64,000 bases of DNA from Chloroflexota bacterium (GCA_028287745.1 JAQBPB010000068.1:124001-188000); one strand, 5' to 3'; shown: positions 15,668-25,073, counted from the stretch's first letter. A program made the numbers and translations. Notes: generated by a model not told the origin, from the letters alone.

Positions 15668-17251
15668 TTAACCTCTCCGGGCGATGCTCTTGCCCTGGAG
15701 GAATAGCAACAGGTAATCCTGTCCACCGGCCTTGGAGTCGGTGCCGCTCATGTTGAAGCCGCCGAAAGGCTGGACGCCTACCAGGGCCCCGGTACATTTG
15801 CGGTTAAAATAGAGGTTGCCAACATGAAATTCCCGTTCGGCGCGGTCCAGGCGAGCCGGGTCCTGGCTGAACAGGGCGCCGGTCAGGCCGTACTCGGTGC
15901 CGTTGGCGATTTCCAGGGCGTGGTCAAAATCGCGGGCGCGAATTACTGCCAGTACCGGCCCAAAGATTTCTTCCTGCGCAATCCGGGCCTGGGCATCCAC
16001 TTCGCTAAAGACTGTCGGAGGAATGAAATACCCCTGGTCCGGCACCCGGTTCTTATCACCGGCCACCAGTTTTCCTTCGCCTTTACCGATTTCGATGTAT
16101 TCTTTGATCTTCTTGTAGGCTTTTTCGTCAGAAACCGGTCCAAGATTATAGTTTTTCTCGTCGGTAGGGCCTAATTCAAGCTGGTTTACTTTTTCTACGA
16201 CCTTTTCCATTACCCTGTCATAGATCTGGTCCACCAGGATGGCCCGGCTACCGGCGCTGCATTTCTGACCCTGGAAGCCAAAGGCGCTGGTTACAATCGC
16301 CTGGGCGGCCGCTTCTACATCGGCGGTTTCGTCCACGACAACCGAGTCTTTGCCGCCCATTTCCAGAACGGTCCGTTTCAGCCAGATCTGGCCGGTGGCT
16401 ACTTTTGAGGCCCGGTCGAAAATTCGCAAACCAACCTCTTTAGAGCCGGTGAAGGAAATAAAGCGGGTCTTGGAGTGGTCTACCAGCAGGTCGCCAATCG
16501 CGCCGCCGCTGCCGGGCAGGAAGTTAAAGACCCCGGCGGGCAGGCCAACTTCTTCCATCAGTTCAAAGAAGCGGTAGGCTATAACCGGGGTAACGCTGGA
16601 AGGCTTAAGTACAACCGTATTGCCGGTTACGATAGCGGCGGAAGTCATACCAACCGTAATCGCGAGCGGGAAGTTCCAGGGTGGGATAACCACGCCAACC
16701 CCCAGCGGTATGTAGACCAGGTGGTTTTTCTCACCTTCTACCTGGACGACCGGCTGCGGTCCGGCCAGCCGGAGCATTTCATGGGCGTAAAACTCCAGGA
16801 AGTCTATCGCTTCGGCGGTATCGGCATCGGCTTCGGGCCAGTTCTTGCCTATTTCATAAACCATCCAGGCGCTAAATTCGTGCTTGCGCTGGCGCATGAG
16901 GTCGGCCGCTTTAAACAGGTAACCGGCCCGTTCCTCAGCCGGGACATTCTGCCAGGTCTTAAAAGTTTCACTGGCGGTCTGGATGGCCTCTTCAGCCTGC
17001 TCAGTGGTCGCGCTATGAAAGCGGGCGATCAGTTGGTCAGGCCGGGCCGGGTTGTAGGAATTGAGGAAATTGCCCGTTTCCAGCCTTTTGCCGCCCACTA
17101 CCGGGTTTAACTCCTGCCCGAGTTGCGCGCCAACTTTTGCCAGGGCCGCTTCCATGGCGGCTTTGTGTTCAGGCTGGCTAAAATCCGTTAAAGGCTCGTT
17201 CTTAAAAGGTTCGCGGCCCGTTTCAGTAGCATTTCGTTCCAAAATACTCAT
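15668..17251 (-). CDS. pruA: 1-pyrroline-5-carboxylate dehydrogenase
   Basis: An aldehyde dehydrogenase superfamily enzyme of 527 residues. It most resembles stand-alone 1-pyrroline-5-carboxylate dehydrogenase (RocA/PruA), which oxidises glutamate semialdehyde to glutamate with NAD in proline and arginine catabolism. Seen are the motif PPWNFPLAITVGM, the NAD-binding stretch FISFTGSKEVGLRIFDRASK, the catalytic Glu in VLEMGGKDSVVV and the catalytic Cys in GFQGQKCSAGSRAI. The ending with FNMSGTDSKAGG fits the family. AAAGGAG precedes the ATG. No proline dehydrogenase gene is adjacent. The cyanophycin genes at 53-57 kb could feed arginine into this pathway, which is an inference. Confidence 0.88.
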   Translation of the reverse strand: MSILERNATETGREPFKNEPLTDFSQPEHKAAMEAALAKVGAQLGQELNPVVGGKRLETGNFLNSYNPARPDQLIARFHSATTEQAEEAIQTASETFKTWQNVPAEERAGYLFKAADLMRQRKHEFSAWMVYEIGKNWPEADADTAEAIDFLEFYAHEMLRLAGPQPVVQVEGEKNHLVYIPLGVGVVIPPWNFPLAITVGMTSAAIVTGNTVVLKPSSVTPVIAYRFFELMEEVGLPAGVFNFLPGSGGAIGDLLVDHSKTRFISFTGSKEVGLRIFDRASKVATGQIWLKRTVLEMGGKDSVVVDETADVEAAAQAIVTSAFGFQGQKCSAGSRAILVDQIYDRVMEKVVEKVNQLELGPTDEKNYNLGPVSDEKAYKKIKEYIEIGKGEGKLVAGDKNRVPDQGYFIPPTVFSEVDAQARIAQEEIFGPVLAVIRARDFDHALEIANGTEYGLTGALFSQDPARLDRAEREFHVGNLYFNRKCTGALVGVQPFGGFNMSGTDSKAGGQDYLLLFLQGKSIARRG

Positions 17252-17781
17252 TCTGTCTCTCCTTTAGCTTCCGGACACCTGCCGGAAAGCCTTCTGTCAT
17301 CTTTAATACTTCAGATTTTAGTTTGGGGCCTTAACGCAAAGGTAAATACGCAATTTCCAACGTTAAAGTAACAAAAGTGTCTTTAAAATCCCACAATTAT
17401 TTAAGGACTCATTATAGCATTACTAGAAATCCCTGACAAACCACATAATTATTATAGTCATAGCTAATAAATCACCTAATAATAAAAGCTAGAAGCATCC
17501 AAAGTGACCCGAAGTTAAACCTGTTCATCTTCGTATCCTCCTGTTAAGAGGCTTGATTAAAGCCAGTTTCAGAAATGCCTAAATTTAAGCCGGTTAGAAA
17601 TTCCAACAAAGCTATCACCCGATGCAAGTAGAAGGTTTTAACTTTTAACATGCATAATTAATACTACATGAAATGTTGCTACGCTCTTTTATGAAACATT
17701 AACCTGTCTGTAACCCTACTGGCTCATTTTGAGCAGGGCAGAACTGTTATAATAAGCTGGAAATGAAAGGAATTAGAAGCT
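17252..17781. other. Intergenic region between pruA and the lipoprotein hydrolase gene
   Basis: About 530 bp, AT-rich, between divergent genes. An extended -10 (TGTTATAAT, 17745-17753) upstream of the hydrolase gene is the only element I can support. No RNA gene was recognised. Confidence 0.5.
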
Positions 17782-18984
17782 TTGTATTGTTCTAACCCCT
17801 TAAAAGGCGGCCGGTTTTTGGGAGCGGTCCTGCTAATAATGGTTGTTGGTTTGTTATTTTTAACGGCGTGTGGTGCATCATCCGCTGACCCAACCACCTT
17901 ACCAACCCCGGCGGTCCCGGTTGGGTCAAACACAGTTGCACCTGCGGTCACTTCAACTGTGGCGGTCGCTCCGGCGCAACCTGCCACCGCCATACCGCCT
18001 ACACCGCTGGCGACTCTGCCACAGGATGCCACCCCGGCCCCTGCGGTATCGGTAGGTCGGCCAACCGTTTCTTCAGCCCACCCGCCAACGCAACCGGCCA
18101 GTGGGCCAGGCGGCCAGGAATATCTTTATAAGAACATCACAAGTAAACGCTACGGGCAGGGTGAGGAAGCATATTATATTTTTGAGCCGGTGCAGCCTGC
18201 TCCAACCAAAGCTCTCCCGGTGATTGCCTTTCTGCACGGCTATCTCGGCGTAGACCCGGACAGAGATGGTTATGCCGCCTGGATAAATCACCTGGTCCGG
18301 CGAGGAAACCTGGTTATTTTCCCGGTTTACCAGGCGCAGGACAGCCGGGATGGCACCAGATATACAGACAACGCGCTGGCAGCCTTAAAGGCGGCTTTCC
18401 AGCGGTTGCAGGATGGCTCTCACGCCCGGCCTGACCTGGCGAACTTTTTGGCGGTTGGCTATAGCGCCGGTGGCGTAATCGCGACTAACCTGGCAGCCCG
18501 GGCCGAAAAGAACGGTTTGCCGGTGCCAAAAGCCCTTTTCGCGGTAACGCCGGGTGGTTGTGCCAATTGCAGCATTCTCGCTATTCGCAACTTTACGCTT
18601 GACTCGCAGGCCGAACTGGCCGCTATCCCGGCCACTACTAAAATACTTATTTTAGTTGGCGAACAGGATGTTGTAGTTGGCCGGAGCGCCGGGAACCTTA
18701 TCTGGCAAAACACGCCCCAGGTTCCGGCAGCGAACAAAAATTACCTGTTGTTCCATACCGATAATTACGGCACCCCGCCCCTGGTGGCCGACCACGGAAT
18801 GGCTACGCAGCAGCCCCCAAACACTTTGAATTATAATGGTATCTGGAAATTATCCGATGGGTTGGAAAGCTGTACTTTTGAAGCAAAATCCTGTGAAGTG
18901 GCGCTGGGCAATACTCCGAAGCAGCGCAGCCTGGGACAGTGGAGTGATGGCACGCCGGTTAAAGAATTGACTGTCCTGGGTTAG
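17782..18984 (+). CDS. Alpha/beta-hydrolase lipoprotein
   Basis: A secreted, membrane-anchored alpha/beta-hydrolase of about 400 residues. The N-terminus has a hydrophobic segment ending in the lipobox LTAC (Cys about residue 30). A Pro/Thr/Ala-rich linker runs to about residue 110. The hydrolase core has an oxyanion-type stretch IAFLHGYLG, the nucleophile elbow GYSAGG, a likely acid Asp in LVGEQDVVVG and a likely catalytic His in VADHGM. It resembles dienelactone- or chlorophyllase-like esterases; the substrate is unknown. The start is TTG at 17782 with AAAGGA 10 nt upstream. The glyoxalase-fold gene follows after 31 bp, so the two may share a transcript. Confidence 0.75.
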   Translation: MYCSNPLKGGRFLGAVLLIMVVGLLFLTACGASSADPTTLPTPAVPVGSNTVAPAVTSTVAVAPAQPATAIPPTPLATLPQDATPAPAVSVGRPTVSSAHPPTQPASGPGGQEYLYKNITSKRYGQGEEAYYIFEPVQPAPTKALPVIAFLHGYLGVDPDRDGYAAWINHLVRRGNLVIFPVYQAQDSRDGTRYTDNALAALKAAFQRLQDGSHARPDLANFLAVGYSAGGVIATNLAARAEKNGLPVPKALFAVTPGGCANCSILAIRNFTLDSQAELAAIPATTKILILVGEQDVVVGRSAGNLIWQNTPQVPAANKNYLLFHTDNYGTPPLVADHGMATQQPPNTLNYNGIWKLSDGLESCTFEAKSCEVALGNTPKQRSLGQWSDGTPVKELTVLG

Positions 18985-19015
18985 AAACCATTTATAGATC
19001 CCGAAAGGACAGAAA

Positions 19016-19828
19016 ATGATTAAGGGAATCGACCACGTGGTTATCCTGGTGAAGGACCTGGCCCAGGCCACGGCCGACTATACCAGCCTGGGTTTTACGG
19101 TCGTGCCAGGCGGCGAGCATGTCGATGGGGCCAGTCATAACGCCCTGGTGTCCTTTGCCGATGGCAGCTACCTGGAACTGATCGCTTTCAAAAAGGAATC
19201 GCCAGGGCATCGCTGGTGGCCGAAAACAACTAACCCGGCTACTGGCGGGGAAGGTTTGATAGATTTCGCGCTACTTCCTACCGAAATTGAAAAGGATATC
19301 GCGGCGGCGAGGGAACGCGGTCTGGATTACCAGGGGCCATTCGCCGGTGGACGGCAGCGGCCGGACGGCCAGGCGATAAAGTGGCAGACCGGCCAGCCGG
19401 TTACGCCAGATTTACCTTTTCTTTGTGGCGACATTACTCCGCGCAGCTTGCGGGTGCCTTCCGGCCCGGCCTGGCATCACGCCAACGGTGTAACCGGGAT
19501 TGAGTCCGTACTCGTCCTGGTAGATACCCTGCCCAACAGTTCTCGCCGTTACCAGGCTCTGCTGGGTATTGAACCTGTCCCCCTCACCGAGGGAAACCTT
19601 TCCGCCGCTAAACAGGCCGGTTTGACCAGACCCAACTTTTTTAACCTGTTTACTCTTGGACCCAGTAAAATAATACTGGTAGACCTGGATGGGCCCGGTG
19701 GGGAACTGCATAACCTATCTATAAATACGGTAGGAGAGGGTCCTTTGAACCTGCGTTTAAAGGCGACTCAACCGGTCACTTTTGATAAGGCTCTTACCCA
19801 CAATGTAAACCTTTCCACCGCAAGCTAA
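19016..19828 (+). CDS. VOC/glyoxalase-like domain protein
   Basis: A 270-residue protein of the glyoxalase-like (VOC) superfamily. Residues 1-60 show the first beta-alpha-beta unit with the metal-type His in GIDHVVILVKDL, followed by YTSLGFTVVPGG and DGSYLELIAF. A weaker second half begins near ESVLVLVDTL. The architecture fits glyoxalase_3-type proteins of uncertain reaction. AAAGGA lies 6 nt before the ATG. It sits 31 bp after the hydrolase gene on the same strand and ends before a terminator. Confidence 0.72.
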   Translation: MIKGIDHVVILVKDLAQATADYTSLGFTVVPGGEHVDGASHNALVSFADGSYLELIAFKKESPGHRWWPKTTNPATGGEGLIDFALLPTEIEKDIAAARERGLDYQGPFAGGRQRPDGQAIKWQTGQPVTPDLPFLCGDITPRSLRVPSGPAWHHANGVTGIESVLVLVDTLPNSSRRYQALLGIEPVPLTEGNLSAAKQAGLTRPNFFNLFTLGPSKIILVDLDGPGGELHNLSINTVGEGPLNLRLKATQPVTFDKALTHNVNLSTAS

Positions 19829-19858
19829 AAAGGTTTAAAACCTCCGGTAAATTAAAGG

Positions 19859-19912
19859 GCCGGGGCGGCTAGAGTCCAGGATATTTCCTGGTCCCGACCG
19901 CCCCGGCTTTTT
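19859..19912 (+). terminator. Terminator after the glyoxalase-like gene
   Basis: GCCGGGGCGG (19859-19868) pairs with CCGCCCCGGC (19898-19907), followed by TTTTT. Confidence 0.82.
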
Positions 19913-19940
19913 GCCGGGTATCGCTAAATTTTCCGGGAAG

Positions 19941-21155
19941 TTAAAGGCCCTTTACCAGGCCTTTCTCGGCCAGGGCGGCAAATTCCTGTTTAGCCTGGGC
20001 CAGCAAGTGCGGTTTTACCAGCAGGTCTAGCGTGGTAAGCGCCATAGCTTTAGCGGCGTTCAGCATAGCTTCCTGGCCCCGTGCGGAACCAGCCGCTTCC
20101 CGGAATGCGTCAGTATGCAGGCTTACCCCGGCCGGGGCAATTGCCAGGTAGGGATGTATTGAAGGGATGACCTGGCTGACATTCCCCATGTCGGTACTTC
20201 CCGCACCTTCTTTGATACCGGACCGGTCAACTTTAAGCCCCAGTCTTTCCAGCTTCTCGGTGAAAATTTGGGCCATGACGCTGTTAGTCACCACGTTGTC
20301 ATAGCGGCTCGGTTCTATAATGTTAAATTCCAGCCTGGCCCCGGTCGCCAGGGCGGCCCCTTCGGCGCAGCGCCTGAACTTTTCCAGGACTTCATCGGCG
20401 TACCGGCGGTCGGCCGCGCGGATACTGAACTGAGCGCTGGCATATTCCGGAACGATATTGGCCGCGTGGCCGCCGTTAGTGATTACACCCATCACCCGGG
20501 CATCATCTCGCAGGTGCTGGCGTAAGGCATTAATGGCATTGTAGGTCTGGATAACCCCGTCCAGGGCGTTAATCCCCTGGTGCGGTGCGGCGGCGGCGTG
20601 GCTGGCCTGCCCGTGAAAGATAATATTGACTCTTGTCGAGGCCAGCGAAGTGCCATCCACCAGGTTAGAGGTTGCAGGATGGAAAATCATGGCAGCGTCT
20701 ACACCTTTGAAAGCTCCCCGCTGGACCATAACTACTTTTCCGCCACCGCCTTCTTCGGCCGGGGTGCCGAAAATTGCCACCCGGCCCGGTAGTTGCCGGG
20801 CTATTCCCTGCAAGGCCAGCCCGGCTCCCAGGGCGGCGGTCGCCATGAGGTTGTGACCGCAGGCATGGCCTATACCCGGCAGGGCATCGTATTCAGCCAG
20901 GATAGCTACCGTTGGACTGGCTTGCGTCCCGGTATAGGCCACAAATGCCGTATCTAAATCAGCAACCTTGCGCTCGACCTGAAAACCATGTTCTTCCAGT
21001 TTAGCGGCCAGCAGGGCGGAAGCCTGGTACTCTTTATAGGCTGTTTCCGGGTTGGAGTGGATCGTGCGGCTGACCTCGGCCAGTTCGGGTTGCAAGCGGT
21101 CAAGCAACTCCAGCAGCCGGTTTGCCAGATTTTCGTATTCGGTGGAGCTTAACAT
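19941..21155 (-). CDS. M20 family metallopeptidase/amidohydrolase
   Basis: A roughly 404-residue M20-family zinc amidohydrolase. It is closest in layout to amidohydrolases such as p-aminobenzoyl-glutamate hydrolase subunits or N-acyl-amino-acid hydrolases. Metal and catalytic motifs visible are GIGHACGHNLMATAALGAG and GTPAEEGGGGKVVM. The dimerisation/lid domain begins near STRVNIIFHGQASHAAAAPH. A late His (AGVSLHTDAF) fits the last metal ligand. It should cleave an amide bond of a small N-acyl amino acid or peptide in the cytoplasm. The ATG at 21155 has a GGGG stretch about 9 nt upstream; the ATG at 21170 has none. Confidence 0.85.
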   Translation of the reverse strand: MLSSTEYENLANRLLELLDRLQPELAEVSRTIHSNPETAYKEYQASALLAAKLEEHGFQVERKVADLDTAFVAYTGTQASPTVAILAEYDALPGIGHACGHNLMATAALGAGLALQGIARQLPGRVAIFGTPAEEGGGGKVVMVQRGAFKGVDAAMIFHPATSNLVDGTSLASTRVNIIFHGQASHAAAAPHQGINALDGVIQTYNAINALRQHLRDDARVMGVITNGGHAANIVPEYASAQFSIRAADRRYADEVLEKFRRCAEGAALATGARLEFNIIEPSRYDNVVTNSVMAQIFTEKLERLGLKVDRSGIKEGAGSTDMGNVSQVIPSIHPYLAIAPAGVSLHTDAFREAAGSARGQEAMLNAAKAMALTTLDLLVKPHLLAQAKQEFAALAEKGLVKGL

Positions 21156-21170
21156 AACTAATAACCCCAT

Positions 21171-21693
21171 TCTAAAATTAGATTGCTAATTAACTACCTG
21201 CTAGATTATATACTTTTGAACCAGTCTGTAGCTATAGATACTTCTTCAACCATTTTAATTTCGACACCTAGCCGCAATTCTTTTAACTTATCCAGCAATT
21301 GCTCTCCATCTAATAAATCAAGAAGAATTATCAAGCAACCCATAAATCTTAAGATAAGTCCTGGCCCAGGCAAGCTACTTGGTTAAGTGGCCGTTGCTCG
21401 TGGTAATGCTCTACGGAGGGTATGAAAAAGAAAAACCCGACAAACCTTGCGGCTTCTCGGGATTTTCAATCCGAATTGCTATAGAAGTGAAGCTTGATAC
21501 ATAAAGTTTAGACCTTGCGGAGAAACTTATAACCCAGCGGCTATTCTTGCGAACTTTTGCTGGAACCGTACTTTTGCTAACTTCAACAATCCTGACACCA
21601 CTATAGTAACAAGAATTTTAGATTGTGTCAATAGCGTTTATCCCCGATCTATCCACATCTTTTTCCACCAGGTTATCCACATGGATTTGCCGT
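21171..21693. other. Intergenic region with DnaA-box-like cluster
   Basis: About 520 bp between two minus-strand genes. The first part is AT-rich. A weak CCCGA/TCGGG hairpin lies near 21435-21465. The last 60 bp hold the DnaA-box-like cluster described separately. A 67-codon open frame at 21183-21386 has no ribosome site and is not called. Confidence 0.5.
21638..21681. promoter_or_regulatory. Cluster of DnaA-box-like 9-mers
   Basis: A perfect TTATCCACA is at 21673-21681 and CTATCCACA (one mismatch) at 21649-21657. Weaker matches TTTATCCCC (21638-21646) and TTTTTCCACC (21660-21669) lie between and beside them. All read the same direction. This could bind DnaA; whether it is an origin, a titration site or chance is open. 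Confidence 0.4.
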
Positions 21694-22203
21694 TTAGCTG
21701 CCGGTAGTGCCATCAATCATTTCTCGCAAAATGTCGGCGTGGCCGTTATGCCGGGCCGTTTCCTCGATCATGTGTGTCAATATCCAGCGTAAAGTATGCC
21801 CCTTTATTTCCTGGCCGGTCTGGTTTTTTGCTTGGTCATCCAGGTTGGCCGCGTTTGCAATCCGACGGGACTCCCGGACTTCCTGCCGGTAAAATTCTAA
21901 AACATCAGCAGTGGTTTCGCCCGGTTCAATCCGCCAATCGGCGTCGGGGTCTTCCTGCGTATAAGGGAAATACACCTCGTGACCCGCGAAAGTATCCTGG
22001 AACCAGCCGCGCTCGACATAGGCCAGGTGCTTGACCAGGCCCAGCAAAGTCAGGCCGGAAGGCGTCACTTTACGGCGTAAATCTTCATCACTGACCCCGG
22101 CAACCTTCTTTAGCAAAGTCGCCCGGTGGAAATCCAACCAGGCGTTGAGCATTTCTTCTTCCGGAGCTGCCAGGGGTGGGTCTATTCGTTCGAAATCGTC
22201 CAT
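21694..22203 (-). CDS. DinB family protein
   Basis: A 169-residue four-helix DinB/YfiT-type protein. The metal-binding His triad fits the His in LLGLVKHLAYVERGWF and the two in HMIEETARHNGHADILRE. Members are often bacillithiol- or mycothiol-dependent transferases or of unknown role. The FERIDPPLAAPEEEML start is typical of the actinobacterial/Chloroflexota DUF664 group. The ATG at 22203 is chosen because AGGAG lies about 9 nt upstream; longer in-frame extensions to 22338 have no such site. Confidence 0.85.
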   Translation of the reverse strand: MDDFERIDPPLAAPEEEMLNAWLDFHRATLLKKVAGVSDEDLRRKVTPSGLTLLGLVKHLAYVERGWFQDTFAGHEVYFPYTQEDPDADWRIEPGETTADVLEFYRQEVRESRRIANAANLDDQAKNQTGQEIKGHTLRWILTHMIEETARHNGHADILREMIDGTTGS

Positions 22204-22409
22204 TAGAGTTAATCTCCTGATTTTAACTAAACTGTGATTTTTATAGTTACAACTATGGATTACTTCGTTGCAGCCTTCTACCCTATGCGTAAAAACATCC
22301 TGGTAGACTCTCGCGTTCAAGGAGCCATATTCAAACACCGGGTGGCAAAAGGTGGCCCTGCTCCTGTCAGTTTTACTAACAATTCCGTACCCCTTATCGG
22401 TTGACCGGT

Positions 22410-22748
22410 TCAGTTTTTGGAAATCCGTTGCTGTTCGGCTTCAGAAAGTAGCGGCATATATTCGGAATGGCGGCGAATATAGGCGGCTACAAAAGGGCAT
22501 TGCGGCCTTACACTTAATTTACGGGCGTGCGCTTCTTCCAGGGCGAACCGGGCCAGCCTACCGGCGATACCCCGGCCCTCCAAGGCGGTAGGCACGCTAG
22601 TATGTAACAGGGTAATGGAATTTTCACCTTCACTGTAGGTAAGGATAGCCACTTCGTTACCCACATTAACCTCGTAGCGGTGCTGCTCCGGGTTGTTTAT
22701 AACTACAACCATATTTTCACTATCGTTAGAAGCAGGCGAGTTAGACAT
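22410..22748 (-). CDS. GNAT family N-acetyltransferase (short YidJ/CG type)
   Basis: A 112-residue short GNAT-fold protein. The acetyl-CoA loop is seen in LEGRGIAGRLARFAL, and the ending CPFVAAYIRRHSEY is characteristic of the small Acetyltransf_CG subfamily. A preceding sheet region (VAILTYSEGENSITLLHTSVP) also matches. The substrate is unknown. The ATG at 22748 is chosen because AAGGAG lies 10 nt upstream; a GTG at 22757 is too close. It follows the nuclease gene after 30 bp on the same strand, so they may be co-transcribed. Confidence 0.85.
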   Translation of the reverse strand: MSNSPASNDSENMVVVINNPEQHRYEVNVGNEVAILTYSEGENSITLLHTSVPTALEGRGIAGRLARFALEEAHARKLSVRPQCPFVAAYIRRHSEYMPLLSEAEQQRISKN

Positions 22749-22778
22749 ATTTCCCACACTCCTTTGTAGCGGCTTGAA

Positions 22779-24023
22779 TCAGGAAGCCTGGACCTGGTCC
22801 CATTCTCCCAGGTTATTGGAGCTTTCTCCGTCGGGCTGCCATTCTTCAGAACCGGCAACGGTTTCTATAAACGTATCATGGACCATATCGGCCGAGTCGT
22901 CGGCCAGGGCTTCATGTTCTTCCTGCCCAAAGAAGAACGACATCTGGGTTGGTTTGTGACGGAGTTTTTCGGCCCGGGCCAGGCGCTGCTCATCGGTAAC
23001 GCCGGTGATTTCGCCATTTTTCCATTCAAACAGGCTGGGAACCTTACGCTGTCCGCGCACCACCGGCGAACTGGCCCGCATCAGGTCTTCCGGGTGGATG
23101 CCCTTACGGTTTGCCAGTTGTTGCAGGCTGCTGCACTGCTGCAAAAAGGTGCAATTCTGGCATTTGTACATATTGGAAGCCAGCGGGAACTGCTCTTTCT
23201 CGATTGAGCGGCCAATCTTAAAAATCCGCTCGCGCAGCACCCGGCGCTCACCCTCACCCCGTGTGGTCGGTATGAGCGAACCGTCTCGCACATTTTCAAC
23301 GGCGAACTGGCGCGGCGCGGCCGGGTATAGCAATTCCACCGCCAGGTCGTAGCAACTGAACTGAGTATCAAGTTGCAGGGCGGCGGGCGGCACCATTTTG
23401 GTGCCGGATTTGTAATCAATTATCATTAAATAACCGGCCTCTTCCTGCCGTTGGAAAAGTGGGCGGCTTTCCCGCAAGGCTTTGCCCAGGTCTTCGGGCT
23501 GGTAACTGCCGGGCTGGTGGCTGTTCTTTAGCTCCAGCCGGTCAATATAGCCCTGCAAGGCGTATCCCCGACCGTTCTGCTCGTTGGTTATATTGACCAT
23601 GAAATATGCTTCTACCAGGAGATGGGAAAGTGGGATTTCTATATTGCGCAGGTAGAAATCCAGGCAGATTTTATAGCCGAGGTTTAAGAGTCTTTCTTTT
23701 TCGTCAGGGGAACGCCATAAAATGGGCGCTTTGGAACGGCCCCTGGCAGTTTTGGCCGGGTTATCAATGTTAAACCAGCGGCCCCGGAAGACGTTCGCAA
23801 AATTAGCCGCCGATTGAAACATCTTCAGGTCGGGGTCGCGCCGTTTGAAGAAGTCGTAAAACATTGAATGGATAACTGTCCCAAATTCGAAGGCGGCCAG
23901 GCGCGGCTGTAGCTCGGGTTCGGGGTTTTCAAGATAATTGAACCAGAACCGGGTGCCGCAGTCCTGGTATATTTTCATCATCGAGTCGCTCAGGACTAAT
24001 TGCCCCGCCCGTGTATAGCGCAT
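22779..24023 (-). CDS. PD-(D/E)XK nuclease with Fe-S cluster cysteines (RecB/Cas4/AddB-like)
   Basis: A 414-residue nuclease-fold protein. Motifs appear in the order expected for RecB/AddB/Cas4 exonucleases. A Cys lies at about residue 22. GTVIH (48-52) supplies the helical His, GYIDRLEL the metal Asp (about 161) and IIDYKSG (about 201-207) the D-x-K core. A Gln-x3-Tyr follows (about 220-224). Near the end, CQNCTFLQQC gives three Cys (288, 291, 297). Together with Cys22 these could hold a 4Fe-4S cluster. No helicase or cas gene is adjacent. The ATG at 24023 is chosen because GGAG lies 5 nt upstream. Confidence 0.78.
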   Translation of the reverse strand: MRYTRAGQLVLSDSMMKIYQDCGTRFWFNYLENPEPELQPRLAAFEFGTVIHSMFYDFFKRRDPDLKMFQSAANFANVFRGRWFNIDNPAKTARGRSKAPILWRSPDEKERLLNLGYKICLDFYLRNIEIPLSHLLVEAYFMVNITNEQNGRGYALQGYIDRLELKNSHQPGSYQPEDLGKALRESRPLFQRQEEAGYLMIIDYKSGTKMVPPAALQLDTQFSCYDLAVELLYPAAPRQFAVENVRDGSLIPTTRGEGERRVLRERIFKIGRSIEKEQFPLASNMYKCQNCTFLQQCSSLQQLANRKGIHPEDLMRASSPVVRGQRKVPSLFEWKNGEITGVTDEQRLARAEKLRHKPTQMSFFFGQEEHEALADDSADMVHDTFIETVAGSEEWQPDGESSNNLGEWDQVQAS

Positions 24024-24161
24024 CTTGTCTCCTGGCCGTCTTTCAGCTATGGGTTTCTGCAGTAATAATAGCTGACTTGATAGTAGCACAGGGGTTCTTT
24101 TAACGCAAAAAATAGAGAATAAATTTATAGCCGGGGCAGTTTACAGACAATTGGTAATATT

Positions 24162-25073
24162 TTAACCGGCTTTTTTGGCCGCCTTGACTTTAAGGAGTTC
24201 GGCTCGTTCTTCCGGCTTGAGCAGGGGGCAGGTGGTACAGCGTTGGGCCCCCGGTACTTTGTACCAGAGGCAGCAACTGTTGCGGACCCGCACCGGGTCG
24301 GGTAGGGCCGCGTCGTTCAAGAACCGCAATTGGACCGGGTGATACAGCGGATTCTTGCCGGGTGCGATATCTGTATTCTCAGGGCTATCCAGCAAGGCCG
24401 GGGCATCCTCCAGGCTGGCGGCCTGGGAACCCACCCTATCCCCTAGCTGCTGGTAAAAACCGAAAATCGCTGCGCCAAGGCTGCCCCAGAGAACTTTTTT
24501 TGAAACAGCGGTGACTGACTGAAACTGCTCAAAAAGAGGTGCAAAATGGCCTTCAAATAGCTGTTTAAAGACTACCTGGTGTAATTCGGCCACACTGTTA
24601 ACCGGGCGGATGGCCCTTTCAGCCTGGCCCGGCACCGCGCAACGCGGCCCGTATATCACCGTTCTGGGGCTATCACCGAAAATGGCCCGGATAGGGTAGC
24701 CCGGTCCTTCCAGTTTTTTGAGACCGGCTGTCCGGCTCAAGACCAGGCTGGTATTTGCCAGCGAGGCATCCAGACCCAGCCCACCCAGTGACATTGCGCC
24801 TAAGACCGGTGGGAAAATGACATTGCAGTAGTATTTAATCCACAGGGAAGCCTCAACCTTTAAGTTGTTCGTACCAAGTTTGGTGTCCCAGCGCGAAAGC
24901 AGGTCCACCAGGAATTCCGGTTCCAGAAGGCGAGTAGCCGGAATGACATCGGTTTCCCCGGCGTACTGGTCCGGGTCAATTTGTGGGACAATCCATTGAT
25001 TGTATTTACCCAGCTGGCCCCGGTAAGGCGCGAATATTTGTGTAAGGTCGGTTGTTTCTAAAATTTGTAACAA
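24162..25073 (-). CDS. FhuF-like ferric iron (siderophore) reductase
   Basis: A roughly 303-residue protein with the C-terminal signature CC-x10-C-x2-C (SCCLWYKVPG and then CTTC) that binds a 2Fe-2S cluster in FhuF reductases. Such proteins reduce ferric siderophores in the cytoplasm to free Fe(II). The rest matches the family's alpha/beta layout with no membrane segment. The start is TTG at 25073, chosen because AGGAG lies 7 nt upstream. The DtxR-type regulator gene ends 34 bp before it on the same strand, so they form an operon under the iron-type operator at 25953-25972. Confidence 0.78.
   Translation of the reverse strand: MLQILETTDLTQIFAPYRGQLGKYNQWIVPQIDPDQYAGETDVIPATRLLEPEFLVDLLSRWDTKLGTNNLKVEASLWIKYYCNVIFPPVLGAMSLGGLGLDASLANTSLVLSRTAGLKKLEGPGYPIRAIFGDSPRTVIYGPRCAVPGQAERAIRPVNSVAELHQVVFKQLFEGHFAPLFEQFQSVTAVSKKVLWGSLGAAIFGFYQQLGDRVGSQAASLEDAPALLDSPENTDIAPGKNPLYHPVQLRFLNDAALPDPVRVRNSCCLWYKVPGAQRCTTCPLLKPEERAELLKVKAAKKAG

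Noticed and set aside
21183..21386. 67-codon open frame in the gap after the M20 gene
   Set aside because: Ser/Asn/Ile-rich product typical of AT-rich noncoding DNA; no ribosome site.
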